Source: an uncultured Christensenella sp. (lineage in GTDB: Bacteria; Bacillota; Clostridia; Christensenellales; Borkfalkiaceae). Taken from it: a stretch of 64,000 nucleotides of DNA. A program made the translations under genes and the position numbers. The stretch lies in assembly GCA_910579525.1 (NCBI GenBank), contig CAJTUK010000003.1, positions 1-64,000 of the forward strand, given 5' to 3'. Under the pieces are notes generated by a model, which saw nothing but the letters and a program-made list of their open reading frames with translations, ran no database searches and was not told where the DNA came from. Positions 53,484-60,913 of the stretch are shown here, piece after piece; position 1 is the stretch's first letter, and each line of letters begins with the position of its first letter.

Positions 53484-54161
53484 ATGAGCAAACTTATTAT
53501 ATATCATGGTTCACCTGAAATTAGAGAACATCCTGAATTCGGCGGTGGGAAACCATACAATGATTACGGTCTAGGGTTTTATTGTACAGAGCATATTGAG
53601 CTTGCCAAAGAGTGGGCGTGTTCAGAAGGTGTCGATGGATATGCTAACAGATATGAAATCGAAACAGATGAGCTAAACATTTTGAATTTATCTTCACCTG
53701 AATATACGATATTAAGCTGGTTGGCAATTCTATTGAAACACAGAAATGCAAGGCTGTCCACGCCGATTGCACTTAGAGGTCGGGATTATCTTATCCAAAA
53801 CTTTCTTCCCGATTATGAAAACTACGATGCAATAGTGGGGTATCGAGCAGACGACTCATACTTCTCATTTGCAAGGTCATTTATTCAGAATGAGATTTCT
53901 CTAAGACAGCTTGGATATGCAATGCGACTTGGCAAACTCGGAGAACAATTTGTGTTAAAATCCAAGAAGGCGTTTGATATAATCAAGTTCCTTAATTACA
54001 CCGTAGCGGACAATGCTGTGTATTATTTTAAAAGAAAGGCGCGTGATGACGAGGCACGTGCGGCTTATCGTAAGGAAGTTGAGAATGAGGATTTAGATGG
54101 AATCTTCATGAGAGATATAATCAAAGAGGCAATGAAAGCAGATGACCCACGCTTACGCTGA
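53484..54161 (+). CDS. DUF3990-like ADP-ribosyltransferase-fold protein, putative toxin
   Basis: A 225-residue protein opening LIIYHGSPEIREHPEFGGGK, then YGLGFYCTEHIELAKEWA. The YHGS and GxGFYxT pattern matches DUF3990/RES-type ART folds found as toxins. It has a host-type promoter and is followed by two partly overlapping genes, the first with a C-terminal HTH: a probable toxin-antitoxin module inserted in the phage. Confidence 0.75.
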   Translation: MSKLIIYHGSPEIREHPEFGGGKPYNDYGLGFYCTEHIELAKEWACSEGVDGYANRYEIETDELNILNLSSPEYTILSWLAILLKHRNARLSTPIALRGRDYLIQNFLPDYENYDAIVGYRADDSYFSFARSFIQNEISLRQLGYAMRLGKLGEQFVLKSKKAFDIIKFLNYTVADNAVYYFKRKARDDEARAAYRKEVENEDLDGIFMRDIIKEAMKADDPRLR

Positions 54162-54798
54162 AAGCTATTTAAACGATGCGATGGAAAACTTGGGTGAAGC
54201 CTTTGACTACGCGGTTAATGCTTGCATGATAGATATTGAAACATTTATGGGGCTCTTCATCTCAAGCGGATATGCTAACCTATTCGGCAAGGGTGTTCCT
54301 AAAGTAGTTTCAGGTTTATCTGGAACAGAATTGGTTATGGAAGTAGTGAATAAGGCTGGCACATTCTATTCGTTCCCCAAACCGCAAGTTGAATACGATT
54401 ATTCGCCAGAGTATTGGTGTGGCTGGATACTTGCATATTATCAATGGAAAACAGGAAGGACATTTAAGGATATAGAAGTTAATCTGTCTGTTACGGAAAT
54501 CTTAAAAATGTATCCGACCTTGCACGAAGCATCAGAAGATAAGTTCGTAGATACAGCCAATGCTATCATATTACGAAGAAATAATACTACAAGATTACAA
54601 CGGCAAAGGAAACAATGCGGATTGACGCAGAAAGAGTTGTCGGAAAAATCAGGCGTAAAACTGCGAACAGTTCAGCAATACGAGATGAAAGCCAAAGACA
54701 TTAATAAAGCTGCTGTGTCGACGGTTTTTGCGCTCTCAACTGTGTTAGGGTGCAGAATTGAGGATTTGTTGGAATACAAGGTGGTGGACGATGAATAA
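54142..54798 (+). CDS. DUF3791-like/XRE fusion, putative antitoxin
   Basis: A 218-residue protein. The N-terminal domain (about 1-140) is helical, of the type encoded beside DUF3990 genes. The C-terminal part is an XRE HTH (RQRKQCGLTQKELSEKSGVK, then LRTVQQYE, about 155-185). It overlaps the toxin gene by 20 nt. It probably neutralises the toxin and autoregulates the operon; this is inferred. Confidence 0.72.
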   Translation: MTHAYAESYLNDAMENLGEAFDYAVNACMIDIETFMGLFISSGYANLFGKGVPKVVSGLSGTELVMEVVNKAGTFYSFPKPQVEYDYSPEYWCGWILAYYQWKTGRTFKDIEVNLSVTEILKMYPTLHEASEDKFVDTANAIILRRNNTTRLQRQRKQCGLTQKELSEKSGVKLRTVQQYEMKAKDINKAAVSTVFALSTVLGCRIEDLLEYKVVDDE

Positions 54799-54952
54799 GA
54801 GCGAAAAAAACTTGGTAATCCTACAAAATGAATTAGATGAAACCGATGTGGAGATTCGCCTTAAAAGTGCAATTGTTCAAGCTGAACAGAGAATAACAAA
54901 TGGTAAATCGTATATGGAAATGTTGGAATTAAAACAGAAACTTGGACTATAA
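54791..54952 (+). CDS. Small coiled-coil protein of toxin module (53 aa)
   Basis: A 53-residue charged helical peptide overlapping the antitoxin gene by 8 nt; third gene of the module. ATG 54791 is chosen because the longer upstream frame is only the antitoxin shadow. Followed by a terminator. Confidence 0.6.
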   Translation: MNKSEKNLVILQNELDETDVEIRLKSAIVQAEQRITNGKSYMEMLELKQKLGL

Positions 54953-54982
54953 ATAACAAGGATAAAATTTATTTAAACATTA

Positions 54983-55012
54983 AAAACCGTACTTGAAGAG
55001 TGCGGTTTTTTT
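54983..55012 (+). terminator. Terminator of the toxin module
   Basis: Stem AACCGTACT/AGTGCGGTT (one mismatch) with T run. Confidence 0.82.
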
Positions 55013-55052
55013 GTTGCAAAAATTCTTTGAAAAAGTTTCGTTTTTTGCGGTG

Positions 55053-55134
55053 TTTCGCTGGGCTCTTTCAGTTGTTTACGGTATTGTTGTGTTACAAAAA
55101 AGGAAAGGGGCAGCACCCCAAAAGGAGTAACAAA
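55053..55134 (+). promoter_or_regulatory. Phage late promoter element, copy 5
   Basis: TTTCGCTGGGCTC (55053-55065), 11 nt, TACGGTATTGT (55077-55087), hairpin GGGG-CAGCA-CCCC (55107-55119) and AAAGGAG before ATG 55135. Confidence 0.85.
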
Positions 55135-55617
55135 ATGGCAGCAACAGTAACAGTAAGGGCAAAATTAACAAGCAAAATCGGGTTCTATATCGGCGACGTG
55201 TGCTACGAAATGACTGATGAAGATTACTATGCGGATTGGAGCAACAACTTCGAAGACTTCGAGGGCGAACACGAACTGCGAGGACATAAGTTCGCAATCG
55301 GCGGAACAGCATACGGTGACGGTGAATACGAAGACCAGTACGGACATCGCTACGGAGTGGACTCAGGAACGATAGGCATCCTACCGTATGAACTGTGTAA
55401 GGATAAGAACATAAGCGAACTCGACAGATACGGACGATTCGTAAGAGCGACAAGCGCAACATTCACCGCCGAGGACGGAGAGTTCGACATAAAGTTGAAT
55501 ACACAGCAAAGCTATCATATAAGCACCAACGACTATGAAGAAGACGAAGAAGATGACTACTACGATGATGAAGATTATGACTACTATTATGATAGCGACG
55601 AAGAAGACGAAGACTAA
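55135..55617 (+). CDS. Acidic-tailed phage protein (160 aa)
   Basis: A beta-rich N-terminal domain (about 1-120) with a C-terminal tail of almost only Asp, Glu and Tyr (about 128-160). DNA-mimic-like acidity is suggestive of an anti-defence protein but not proven. Expressed from element copy 5; the ATG follows AAAGGAG. Confidence 0.7.
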   Translation: MAATVTVRAKLTSKIGFYIGDVCYEMTDEDYYADWSNNFEDFEGEHELRGHKFAIGGTAYGDGEYEDQYGHRYGVDSGTIGILPYELCKDKNISELDRYGRFVRATSATFTAEDGEFDIKLNTQQSYHISTNDYEEDEEDDYYDDEDYDYYYDSDEEDED

Positions 55618-55625
55618 ATTAACCG

Positions 55626-55658
55626 AAAAATCCGCATCGAGGGGTGCGGATTTTCTTT
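55626..55658 (+). terminator. Rho-independent terminator
   Basis: Stem AAAATCCGCA/TGCGGATTTT with loop TCGAGGGG, followed by CTTTG. Confidence 0.78.
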
Positions 55659-55681
55659 GACAAAAACAAATAAAAAAACAG

Positions 55682-55709
55682 AAAAGACCAGATATGGTCT
55701 TTTTATTTT
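55682..55709 (+). terminator. Hairpin immediately before the ParB-methyltransferase gene
   Basis: Stem AAAAGACCA/TGGTCTTTTT with loop GATA, then TATTTT and the GGAGG of the next gene. It may act as a second terminator or a translation-regulating hairpin. Confidence 0.6.
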
Positions 55710-55720
55710 GGAGGGAATTA

Positions 55721-57058
55721 ATGCAGATAGAAAAAAGAGATGTTTCAGAACTGAAAGCTGCCACCTACAATCCAAGGAAAGACCTTAAACCTGGCGATGC
55801 CGAATATGAAAAGCTCAAACGCAGTATTCAAGAATTCGGATATGTAGAACCAGTAATCTGGAACAAACGCACAGGCGTGGTTGTCGGCGGACACCAAAGG
55901 CTAAAAGTAATGAAAGACCTTGGTTTCACCGAAGTGGACTGCGTTGTGGTCGACCTGGACGAGAGCAAGGAGAAAGCCTTAAATATCGCTCTGAACAAAA
56001 TCAGCGGCGAGTGGGATACCGACCTTTTGACAAGCCTTTTAAAAGACTTAGACGGAAGCGGCTACGATATCACTCTTACGGGCTTTGACTTAGCAGAGGC
56101 GCAGGAACTGTTCGGAAGCGGCTCCATGGAGAATGTCCACGAAGACGACTTTGACACTGAGTCCGCTTTTAATGCAACGACTGAGCCTAAGACCAAGATG
56201 GGCGACTTGTGGTTACTTGGTCAGCACCGACTGTTATGCGGCGACAGCACGCAAAGGGACGAAGTGAACCGTGTGCTGGACGGCAAGTCGGCGGACATCA
56301 TGGTAACCGATCCACCCTATAATGTGGACTACGGCGCAAGCATAGCAGGCAAACACCGCTCGAATACGAGAACGGAAAGCACGATAGCAAACGACAACCT
56401 CTCGGACGACGAGTTCTATCAGTTCCTCTTGGCATTCTATAAGGCAGCCGAAAGCGGACTGAAAAAGGGCGCACCCGTTTATGTCTTCCACAGCACGAAG
56501 GAAACGGTAAACTTCACGAAGGCGATGACGGACGCTGGGTTTAAATACTCGCAGACTTTGGTGTGGCTGAAGAACCATTTTACGCTCGGTCGTCAGGACT
56601 ACCAATGGAAGCACGAGCCGATTTTGTACGGATGGAAGGAAGGTGCGGGACACTATTTCATAGACGATCGCACCATAGCCACGGCTTTAGAGGGGCTGAC
56701 GGAAAATCTGCGGAAGATGAACAAAGCGGAACTTGTAGAGCTTATAGAAAAAATCCTTGATATACCGTCCACGGTAATCGAGGATAACAAGCCGAGCAAA
56801 TCCCCGGACCACCCTACAATGAAACCTATAACGTTATGCGCCAAGCTCATCTATAACAGCAGCCGTGAAGGGGATACGGTATTCGAGCCATTTGGCGGTA
56901 GCGGGTCAACCCTTATCGCATCCGAGCAGCTCAACCGCAAGTGCTGTGCAATCGAGCTTGAGCCGAAGTACTGCGACGTTATAGTTCGCAGATACCGTGA
57001 ACTCTGCCCCGAGGCGGAAATCCGCCACATTCGTGACGGCGTCGAGATTTACGACTGA
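55721..57058 (+). CDS. ParB-nuclease-like/DNA N6-adenine methyltransferase fusion
   Basis: A 445-residue protein. The N-terminal ParB/sulfiredoxin-like domain (about 1-110) shows NPRKDLKPGDAEYEKLKRSI and GGHQRLKVMKDLG. The C-terminal methyltransferase has catalytic DPPYNVDYGA (about 202-211) and SAM-binding EPFGGSGSTLIA (about 392-403). Fusions of this type are common phage and mobile-element methylases. ATG 55721 is set by GGAGG. The fourth DNA methyltransferase of the prophage. Confidence 0.9.
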   Translation: MQIEKRDVSELKAATYNPRKDLKPGDAEYEKLKRSIQEFGYVEPVIWNKRTGVVVGGHQRLKVMKDLGFTEVDCVVVDLDESKEKALNIALNKISGEWDTDLLTSLLKDLDGSGYDITLTGFDLAEAQELFGSGSMENVHEDDFDTESAFNATTEPKTKMGDLWLLGQHRLLCGDSTQRDEVNRVLDGKSADIMVTDPPYNVDYGASIAGKHRSNTRTESTIANDNLSDDEFYQFLLAFYKAAESGLKKGAPVYVFHSTKETVNFTKAMTDAGFKYSQTLVWLKNHFTLGRQDYQWKHEPILYGWKEGAGHYFIDDRTIATALEGLTENLRKMNKAELVELIEKILDIPSTVIEDNKPSKSPDHPTMKPITLCAKLIYNSSREGDTVFEPFGGSGSTLIASEQLNRKCCAIELEPKYCDVIVRRYRELCPEAEIRHIRDGVEIYD

Positions 57059-57288
57059 GTGCCGTTGACCGCCATATATTGTGCGGTCAATGCTTGCAGC
57101 TCGTCTCCTTTGACCTCGAATTCTTGCTTGGTTACGGTGTTATACCTAAACAGCTTGCCGCTCAGTTCGGTTTCCAGCTGAATGAGGGCGTGCTTGGGGT
57201 TGCCGTATTCATAGGTAAACTCCTCGCCGTCCTCGGTAACCTTAACCACGTAAATGAAATCATCGAAACCCATAAAGTTATTCTCCAT
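57049..57288 (-). CDS. Hypothetical minus-strand protein (79 aa)
   Basis: A 79-residue protein on the minus strand. An AGGGGTG ribosome binding site and a minus-strand promoter (57324-57352) support it. The alternative start is the Met at residue 6. Beta-rich, no family recognised. Its end overlaps the methyltransferase end by 10 nt. Reversed orientation within the late region suggests a lysogenic-conversion type gene. Confidence 0.65.
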   Translation of the reverse strand: MENNFMGFDDFIYVVKVTEDGEEFTYEYGNPKHALIQLETELSGKLFRYNTVTKQEFEVKGDELQALTAQYMAVNGTQS

Positions 57289-57323
57289 TGCTACACCCCT
57301 ATATATGCTTGATTTATGGTTGT

Positions 57324-57352
57324 ATATTAGCGTAATGTTTGGTTGTTTGCAA
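57324..57352 (-). promoter_or_regulatory. Minus-strand promoter
   Basis: TTGCAA (57352-57347), 17 bp, TAATAT (57329-57324), in front of the minus-strand gene at 57288. Confidence 0.6.
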
Positions 57353-57412
57353 GTCTTTTACAAGGGTTTTCGGCGTTTTCTTTTGTTTCTTTTTCTTCGT
57401 TTTTCACGGCAA

Positions 57413-57493
57413 TTTCGCTGGGCTCTTTCAGGATGTTACGGTATTGTATGCTTACAAAATAAGCACAGGGCAGTCAGCCCGAAAGGAGAAAAA
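57413..57493 (+). promoter_or_regulatory. Phage late promoter element, copy 6
   Basis: TTTCGCTGGGCTC (57413-57425), 11 nt, TACGGTATTGT (57437-57447), hairpin GGGC-AGTCA-GCCC (57468-57480) and AAAGGAG before ATG 57494. Confidence 0.85.
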
Positions 57494-57985
57494 ATGGCAA
57501 GTTTATTCGGATTTAAACTCAAGAACAGAAGGACGTTCCAAGGCGGGGACTGGGAAGGAAACCAGGGCGACCTATGGTACGGAAACAAGAAGGTCGCATG
57601 GTATAACGACAGCGGCGACGGCAGCATGGCAGACATCGACTTTTATGACGGAAGGAAAGGCAGAGAAGAATACCAGCCAATCCTTGATGCAGCGGTCAAA
57701 CAATACTACGAGCGATTCCCGCTGGAAGGCGAATATGCGGACTTACCCGTTGATGCAGAAATGTTCATGGGGGAACTGCTGGAACTGATGGATAGGGAAA
57801 AGACATACAAGTCGATGCTGAAGAAGGGCTATCCAGCAGTAATAATGTATAAGAAAGAAGAGAACAGCCCTTACGAACAAATCGTAGGACTGCAAAGCGA
57901 ACAGGCGGCGAAAAAGTACATAGAAAAGAACAAGCTGACCAAATACAAACTGTTCACCTCGGCTGAGGACTTTGACATTAAGTAA
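57494..57985 (+). CDS. Hypothetical phage protein (163 aa)
   Basis: An approximately 163-residue soluble protein (MASLFGFKLKNRRTFQGGDW start). ATG set by AAAGGAG and element copy 6. No family recognised. Confidence 0.7.
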   Translation: MASLFGFKLKNRRTFQGGDWEGNQGDLWYGNKKVAWYNDSGDGSMADIDFYDGRKGREEYQPILDAAVKQYYERFPLEGEYADLPVDAEMFMGELLELMDREKTYKSMLKKGYPAVIMYKKEENSPYEQIVGLQSEQAAKKYIEKNKLTKYKLFTSAEDFDIK

Positions 57986-57996
57986 GGCGGTTTGGT

Positions 57997-58257
57997 ATGG
58001 AACGAATCGAATTATCAGATGGCATCGTCGAAGTGACACACGTAAAGGTAAGTGAAACCACAGACGGACTAATAGACGAAGAAATAAAAGCAGGGTGCAA
58101 GATGCTGAAATTCACTTGCCCCAAATGCGGTGGCTGGATAGGTAATGCGGTGGGGCTGAAAAATGCCGAAGGCAACTATCAGATAATCCGCTCTGGGTGT
58201 TCGAGCAACTACGAAGGTGTCGACCAACCTTGCAGAATATGCCAAGAAGGGAGGTGA
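57997..58257 (+). CDS. Small zinc-finger phage protein (86 aa)
   Basis: FTCPKCGGWIGNAVGL (about 34-49) and CRICQEG near the C-terminus supply cysteines for a Com-like zinc finger. No good ribosome binding site except AAGGCGG upstream. Unknown role. Confidence 0.65.
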   Translation: MERIELSDGIVEVTHVKVSETTDGLIDEEIKAGCKMLKFTCPKCGGWIGNAVGLKNAEGNYQIIRSGCSSNYEGVDQPCRICQEGR

Positions 58258-58261
58258 TCGA

Positions 58262-58456
58262 GTGCCGAATAAGATTGACGACATGCGGTTCGCTGAACTG
58301 CTTGAGGATTTTGAAATATACGGTGTAAAGCCTATACCCAAAGGCACGCAGCTCGAGGTGGCAAAGAGCAACAGCAGATATGTATATCTGCGCTGGAACA
58401 ATTGCCTGCTGAGGGTAACACATAAAATGATAAAACCACTAAGAAGAAAACGATAA
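58262..58456 (+). CDS. Hypothetical phage protein (64 aa)
   Basis: A 64-residue basic protein. GTG 58262 is chosen because GGGAGGTG precedes it; the longer frame from 58217 lies in the previous gene. Followed by a terminator. Confidence 0.62.
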   Translation: MPNKIDDMRFAELLEDFEIYGVKPIPKGTQLEVAKSNSRYVYLRWNNCLLRVTHKMIKPLRRKR

Positions 58457-58490
58457 AGAAACCGTCCGCCAGGGGCGGTTTCTTGTTGAA
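58456..58490 (+). terminator. Rho-independent terminator
   Basis: 9-bp stem AAGAAACCG/CGGTTTCTT closing an inner CCGCC/GGCGG stem, then TTG. Confidence 0.75.
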
Positions 58491-58523
58491 AATTCTTTTA
58501 TTTTGTTTTAGTTTTGGGGGCTG

Positions 58524-58604
58524 TTTCGCTGGGCTCTTTCAGGATGTTACGGTATTGTTGTGTTACAAAAAAGAAAGGGCAGCAAGCCCGAAAGGAGAAA
58601 CAAA
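58524..58604 (+). promoter_or_regulatory. Phage late promoter element, copy 7
   Basis: TTTCGCTGGGCTC (58524-58536), 11 nt, TACGGTATTGT (58548-58558), hairpin GGGC-AGCAA-GCCC (58577-58589) and AAAGGAG before ATG 58605. Confidence 0.85.
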
Positions 58605-59093
58605 ATGGCAAAACAGAAAAACATCTTCAAGACGCTGAGAAACTACGGCGACGGCTTCCACGGCAACAATAGCGCAGAATCAAATGCGATATATGATGCG
58701 AAGATATCAGAGGTAACGGCAAGGATACTCGCCGATGTGGAACACGCACCTGAAATCATCGCCGACGAGTTCGGGAAATGCGAAGCAAGAAAGTGGAGAG
58801 AGGCATTCACCAACGGCTACCTAACACCGAGGCACGATGCAGAGTGGGCAGCAATTAACCACATCAGCTATGCACTTATGGACTCAAAGCCACTCGACAA
58901 AAGCGAACCCAGAGAAATCAAGACGCATGCTGACCTCGTAGCCTTTATGGTCGAAACCGAGGAATACAACGAGCAAGGCGCAACCGAAGCGATAAAGAAC
59001 TATATGGACGAGCGCATCGCTGAAGGTATGACGGTGGCGGCGGCATTCAGAGCTACAATTGAATTTATGCAAAATACGCTGGGGGATAACTAA
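58605..59093 (+). CDS. Hypothetical phage protein, paralogue of 60914
   Basis: A 162-residue protein whose first 60 residues (KNIFKTLRNYGDGFHGN and ARILADVEHAPEIIADE) match the protein at 60914-61231; the C-terminal 100 residues are unique. No known domain. Element-driven. Confidence 0.7.
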   Translation: MAKQKNIFKTLRNYGDGFHGNNSAESNAIYDAKISEVTARILADVEHAPEIIADEFGKCEARKWREAFTNGYLTPRHDAEWAAINHISYALMDSKPLDKSEPREIKTHADLVAFMVETEEYNEQGATEAIKNYMDERIAEGMTVAAAFRATIEFMQNTLGDN

Positions 59094-59094
59094 G

Positions 59095-59298
59095 ATGACA
59101 GTAGATGAGTTGACAAGCATATTCACCGAAACGTCCGACCAAGAAATCGTCCTCTTCGACCTAAACTCGGGCGAAGAGCTGTACAAGGGAACGGCGGACG
59201 ACGTGCCATATCAGTATCTCTACTGCGAGGTGCAGTCGATAGATACACTCTTCACGGAAACAAAGACGATAACAATCAACATCGACTTGAGCGAATAG
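59095..59298 (+). CDS. Hypothetical phage protein (67 aa)
   Basis: A small acidic protein starting 1 nt after the previous stop. ATG 59095; no domain recognised. A 10-nt gap to the resolvase-like gene. Confidence 0.62.
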   Translation: MTVDELTSIFTETSDQEIVLFDLNSGEELYKGTADDVPYQYLYCEVQSIDTLFTETKTITINIDLSE

Positions 59299-59308
59299 GA
59301 GAGCGATT

Positions 59309-59725
59309 ATGGAAAAGCAGAAAGCGGTATTATACTGTCGGGTGGCACGGTTGTCCGACGAGGAAAAGGAAAAAGTAAACCAAGTGGCAAGGTTCAAGGA
59401 ACTGTTCGGATTTGAGCCGACAGAGATATACACTGATATCAGTAAGAGTGGGCGGTATAACAACCGCCCAGAATACCGACGGTTGATAGACGATGCACTC
59501 AGCGGAAATATAGATTATATCGCTGTGAAGTGCCTTGCCAAATTCAATAGGAACTTGGCGGCAACAATCAAGGTGCTTCGCCAGCTGTGTGATAAGGGTG
59601 TCGGGGTATGCATGATGAACGAAAACTTGGATACCCTTAAACAGATATCGATGGTACACGACACGCTGATTGAACTGCTGGGAAGAACAGCTAAAAAGCA
59701 TCAGGGATGGCAAAACAATGGTTGA
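59309..59725 (+). CDS. Serine-recombinase catalytic-domain protein lacking the catalytic Ser
   Basis: A 138-residue protein matching only the resolvase N-terminal catalytic domain: AVLYCRVARLSDEEK, YTDISKSGRYNNRPEYRRLI, and DYIAVKCLAKFNRN. The nucleophile normally sits as RVS; here it is RVA, so it is predicted inactive. No DNA-binding or C-terminal domain. It may be a regulator or decoy. Confidence 0.8.
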   Translation: MEKQKAVLYCRVARLSDEEKEKVNQVARFKELFGFEPTEIYTDISKSGRYNNRPEYRRLIDDALSGNIDYIAVKCLAKFNRNLAATIKVLRQLCDKGVGVCMMNENLDTLKQISMVHDTLIELLGRTAKKHQGWQNNG

Positions 59726-60014
59726 ATATAAGATTGGCGAAACTGCGCACGTCAACCGACGGATAATGGTCAAGGCGCAAAAGAGCAACATTATAAAAAG
59801 CCTGACTATCGCCACGGACGCGGCGGTGGATATCATAGCGGTAAGGAAATCGACCGATGCGTTTGCGATTAAGGCAACAGGCGGTGCAGTCTATGACATC
59901 TTATACGATGGCTACAAGATAGACAGCGTACCGCAAAAGGACTTATACTCCAAATCGCAATGGACGAAGATATCAGAGATGCTTGCGAAATCGTCTGCAT
60001 GCTGGAAAGGTTAA
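59718..60014 (+). CDS. Hypothetical phage protein (98 aa)
   Basis: ATG 59718 gives a 98-residue protein overlapping the resolvase-like stop by 8 nt. Beta/alpha pattern without a recognised domain. Followed by a strong terminator. Confidence 0.65.
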   Translation: MVEYKIGETAHVNRRIMVKAQKSNIIKSLTIATDAAVDIIAVRKSTDAFAIKATGGAVYDILYDGYKIDSVPQKDLYSKSQWTKISEMLAKSSACWKG

Positions 60015-60051
60015 TCGAAATCGACCGCCAAGCAGCCTAACAGGAATAAAG

Positions 60052-60080
60052 AAAAACCGTCCGCCGGGCGGTTTTTTTAT
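60052..60080 (+). terminator. Rho-independent terminator
   Basis: Stem AAAAACCGTCC/GGGCGGTTTTT with T run. Confidence 0.82.
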
Positions 60081-60117
60081 TCAAAATTCTTTTATTTTGT
60101 TTTAGTTTTGGGGGCTG

Positions 60118-60198
60118 TTTCGCTGGGCTCTTTCGGACGGTTACGGTATTGTTGTGTTACAAAAAAGAGAGGGGAAGCACCCCAGAAGGAGTAACAAA
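60118..60198 (+). promoter_or_regulatory. Phage late promoter element, copy 8
   Basis: TTTCGCTGGGCTC (60118-60130), 11 nt, TACGGTATTGT (60142-60152), hairpin GGGG-AAGCA-CCCC (60171-60183) and GAAGGAG before ATG 60199. Confidence 0.85.
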
Positions 60199-60603
60199 AT
60201 GGCAAAGCAAAAAGTAAGCGCAAAGGCATACAACTATGAATGGAAGACGGCGGAAGAGGTGATTGCTAACATCAATACCCAAATAAAATGGTCAAAACAT
60301 ATGGTGTGTTCAATAGCCGAATTAACTAAGGAAACCAACCCTGAAACCTACCGCAAAGCACATGCATTATGGCTCAAACTAAAAGACGCCTTTAATGCCG
60401 AGGCAAAGACCTACAACCCTGAAGCCTACAGCAGCAAGCTCGGCTCGGTTGGCGAGGTGGAAAGACGCGAAGTGCTGAGGTCGGCATGGTGGGATGAGTT
60501 AAGCGAATATGCTGAGGACGAGTACTACAAGATAACAAGCATAATCGAGATGCTGCATCACGGAGAACAGCTCGAAACTGGAACAATTATCTTTGGAAGC
60601 TAA
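60199..60603 (+). CDS. Hypothetical phage protein (134 aa)
   Basis: A 134-residue helical protein; the start MAKQK resembles that of the 58605 protein but the rest does not match. ATG set by GAAGGAG. Self-contained cassette with terminator at 60623. Confidence 0.68.
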   Translation: MAKQKVSAKAYNYEWKTAEEVIANINTQIKWSKHMVCSIAELTKETNPETYRKAHALWLKLKDAFNAEAKTYNPEAYSSKLGSVGEVERREVLRSAWWDELSEYAEDEYYKITSIIEMLHHGEQLETGTIIFGS

Positions 60604-60622
60604 CGTATAAAAAGCCTAACAG

Positions 60623-60646
60623 AACCGTCCGAAAGGGCGGTTTTTT
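60623..60646 (+). terminator. Rho-independent terminator
   Basis: Stem AACCGTCC/GGGCGGTT with GAAA loop and T run. Confidence 0.82.
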
Positions 60647-60687
60647 AGTGCAAAAATTCTTTAAAAAAGTTTCGTGTTTTGACGGTG

Positions 60688-60768
60688 TTTCGCTGGGCTC
60701 TTTCCGATTTATACGGTATTGTATGGGTGTAAAACAAAGCAAGGGCAGCAAGCCCGAAGGAGCAAAAA
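60688..60768 (+). promoter_or_regulatory. Phage late promoter element, copy 9
   Basis: TTTCGCTGGGCTC (60688-60700), 11 nt, TACGGTATTGT (60712-60722), hairpin GGGC-AGCAA-GCCC (60743-60755) and GAAGGAG before ATG 60769. Confidence 0.85.
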
Positions 60769-60912
60769 ATGAAAACCTACACAGTAATGATTATCGGAGA
60801 AAGCGGAAAATACGAAACGGTCGCAAAGAAGGTAAGCGGCAAACTCGCAGGCGCAATTGCAAAGCACTACAGAGCAAACGGTGTATGGGTACAGACCAAG
60901 GAGGAAGACTAA
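60769..60912 (+). CDS. Small phage protein (47 aa)
   Basis: A 47-residue ORF starting MKTYTVMIIGESGKYETVAK, directly after element copy 9 with GAAGGAG, and ending one base before the next gene. The promoter and ribosome binding site support translation despite the small size. No domain recognised. Confidence 0.72.
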   Translation: MKTYTVMIIGESGKYETVAKKVSGKLAGAIAKHYRANGVWVQTKEED

Positions 60913-60913
60913 G

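Noticed and set aside
55000..55134. Longer N-terminal extension of the acidic-tailed protein
   Set aside because: The extension is the promoter element and terminator region read as protein; the ribosome binding site supports ATG 55135.
41227..60768. The nine promoter-like elements as CRISPR repeats or group I intron ends
   Set aside because: Spacing ranges from hundreds of bases to 9 kb, each copy is followed by a gene with constant ATG distance, and no intron-like structure is visible.
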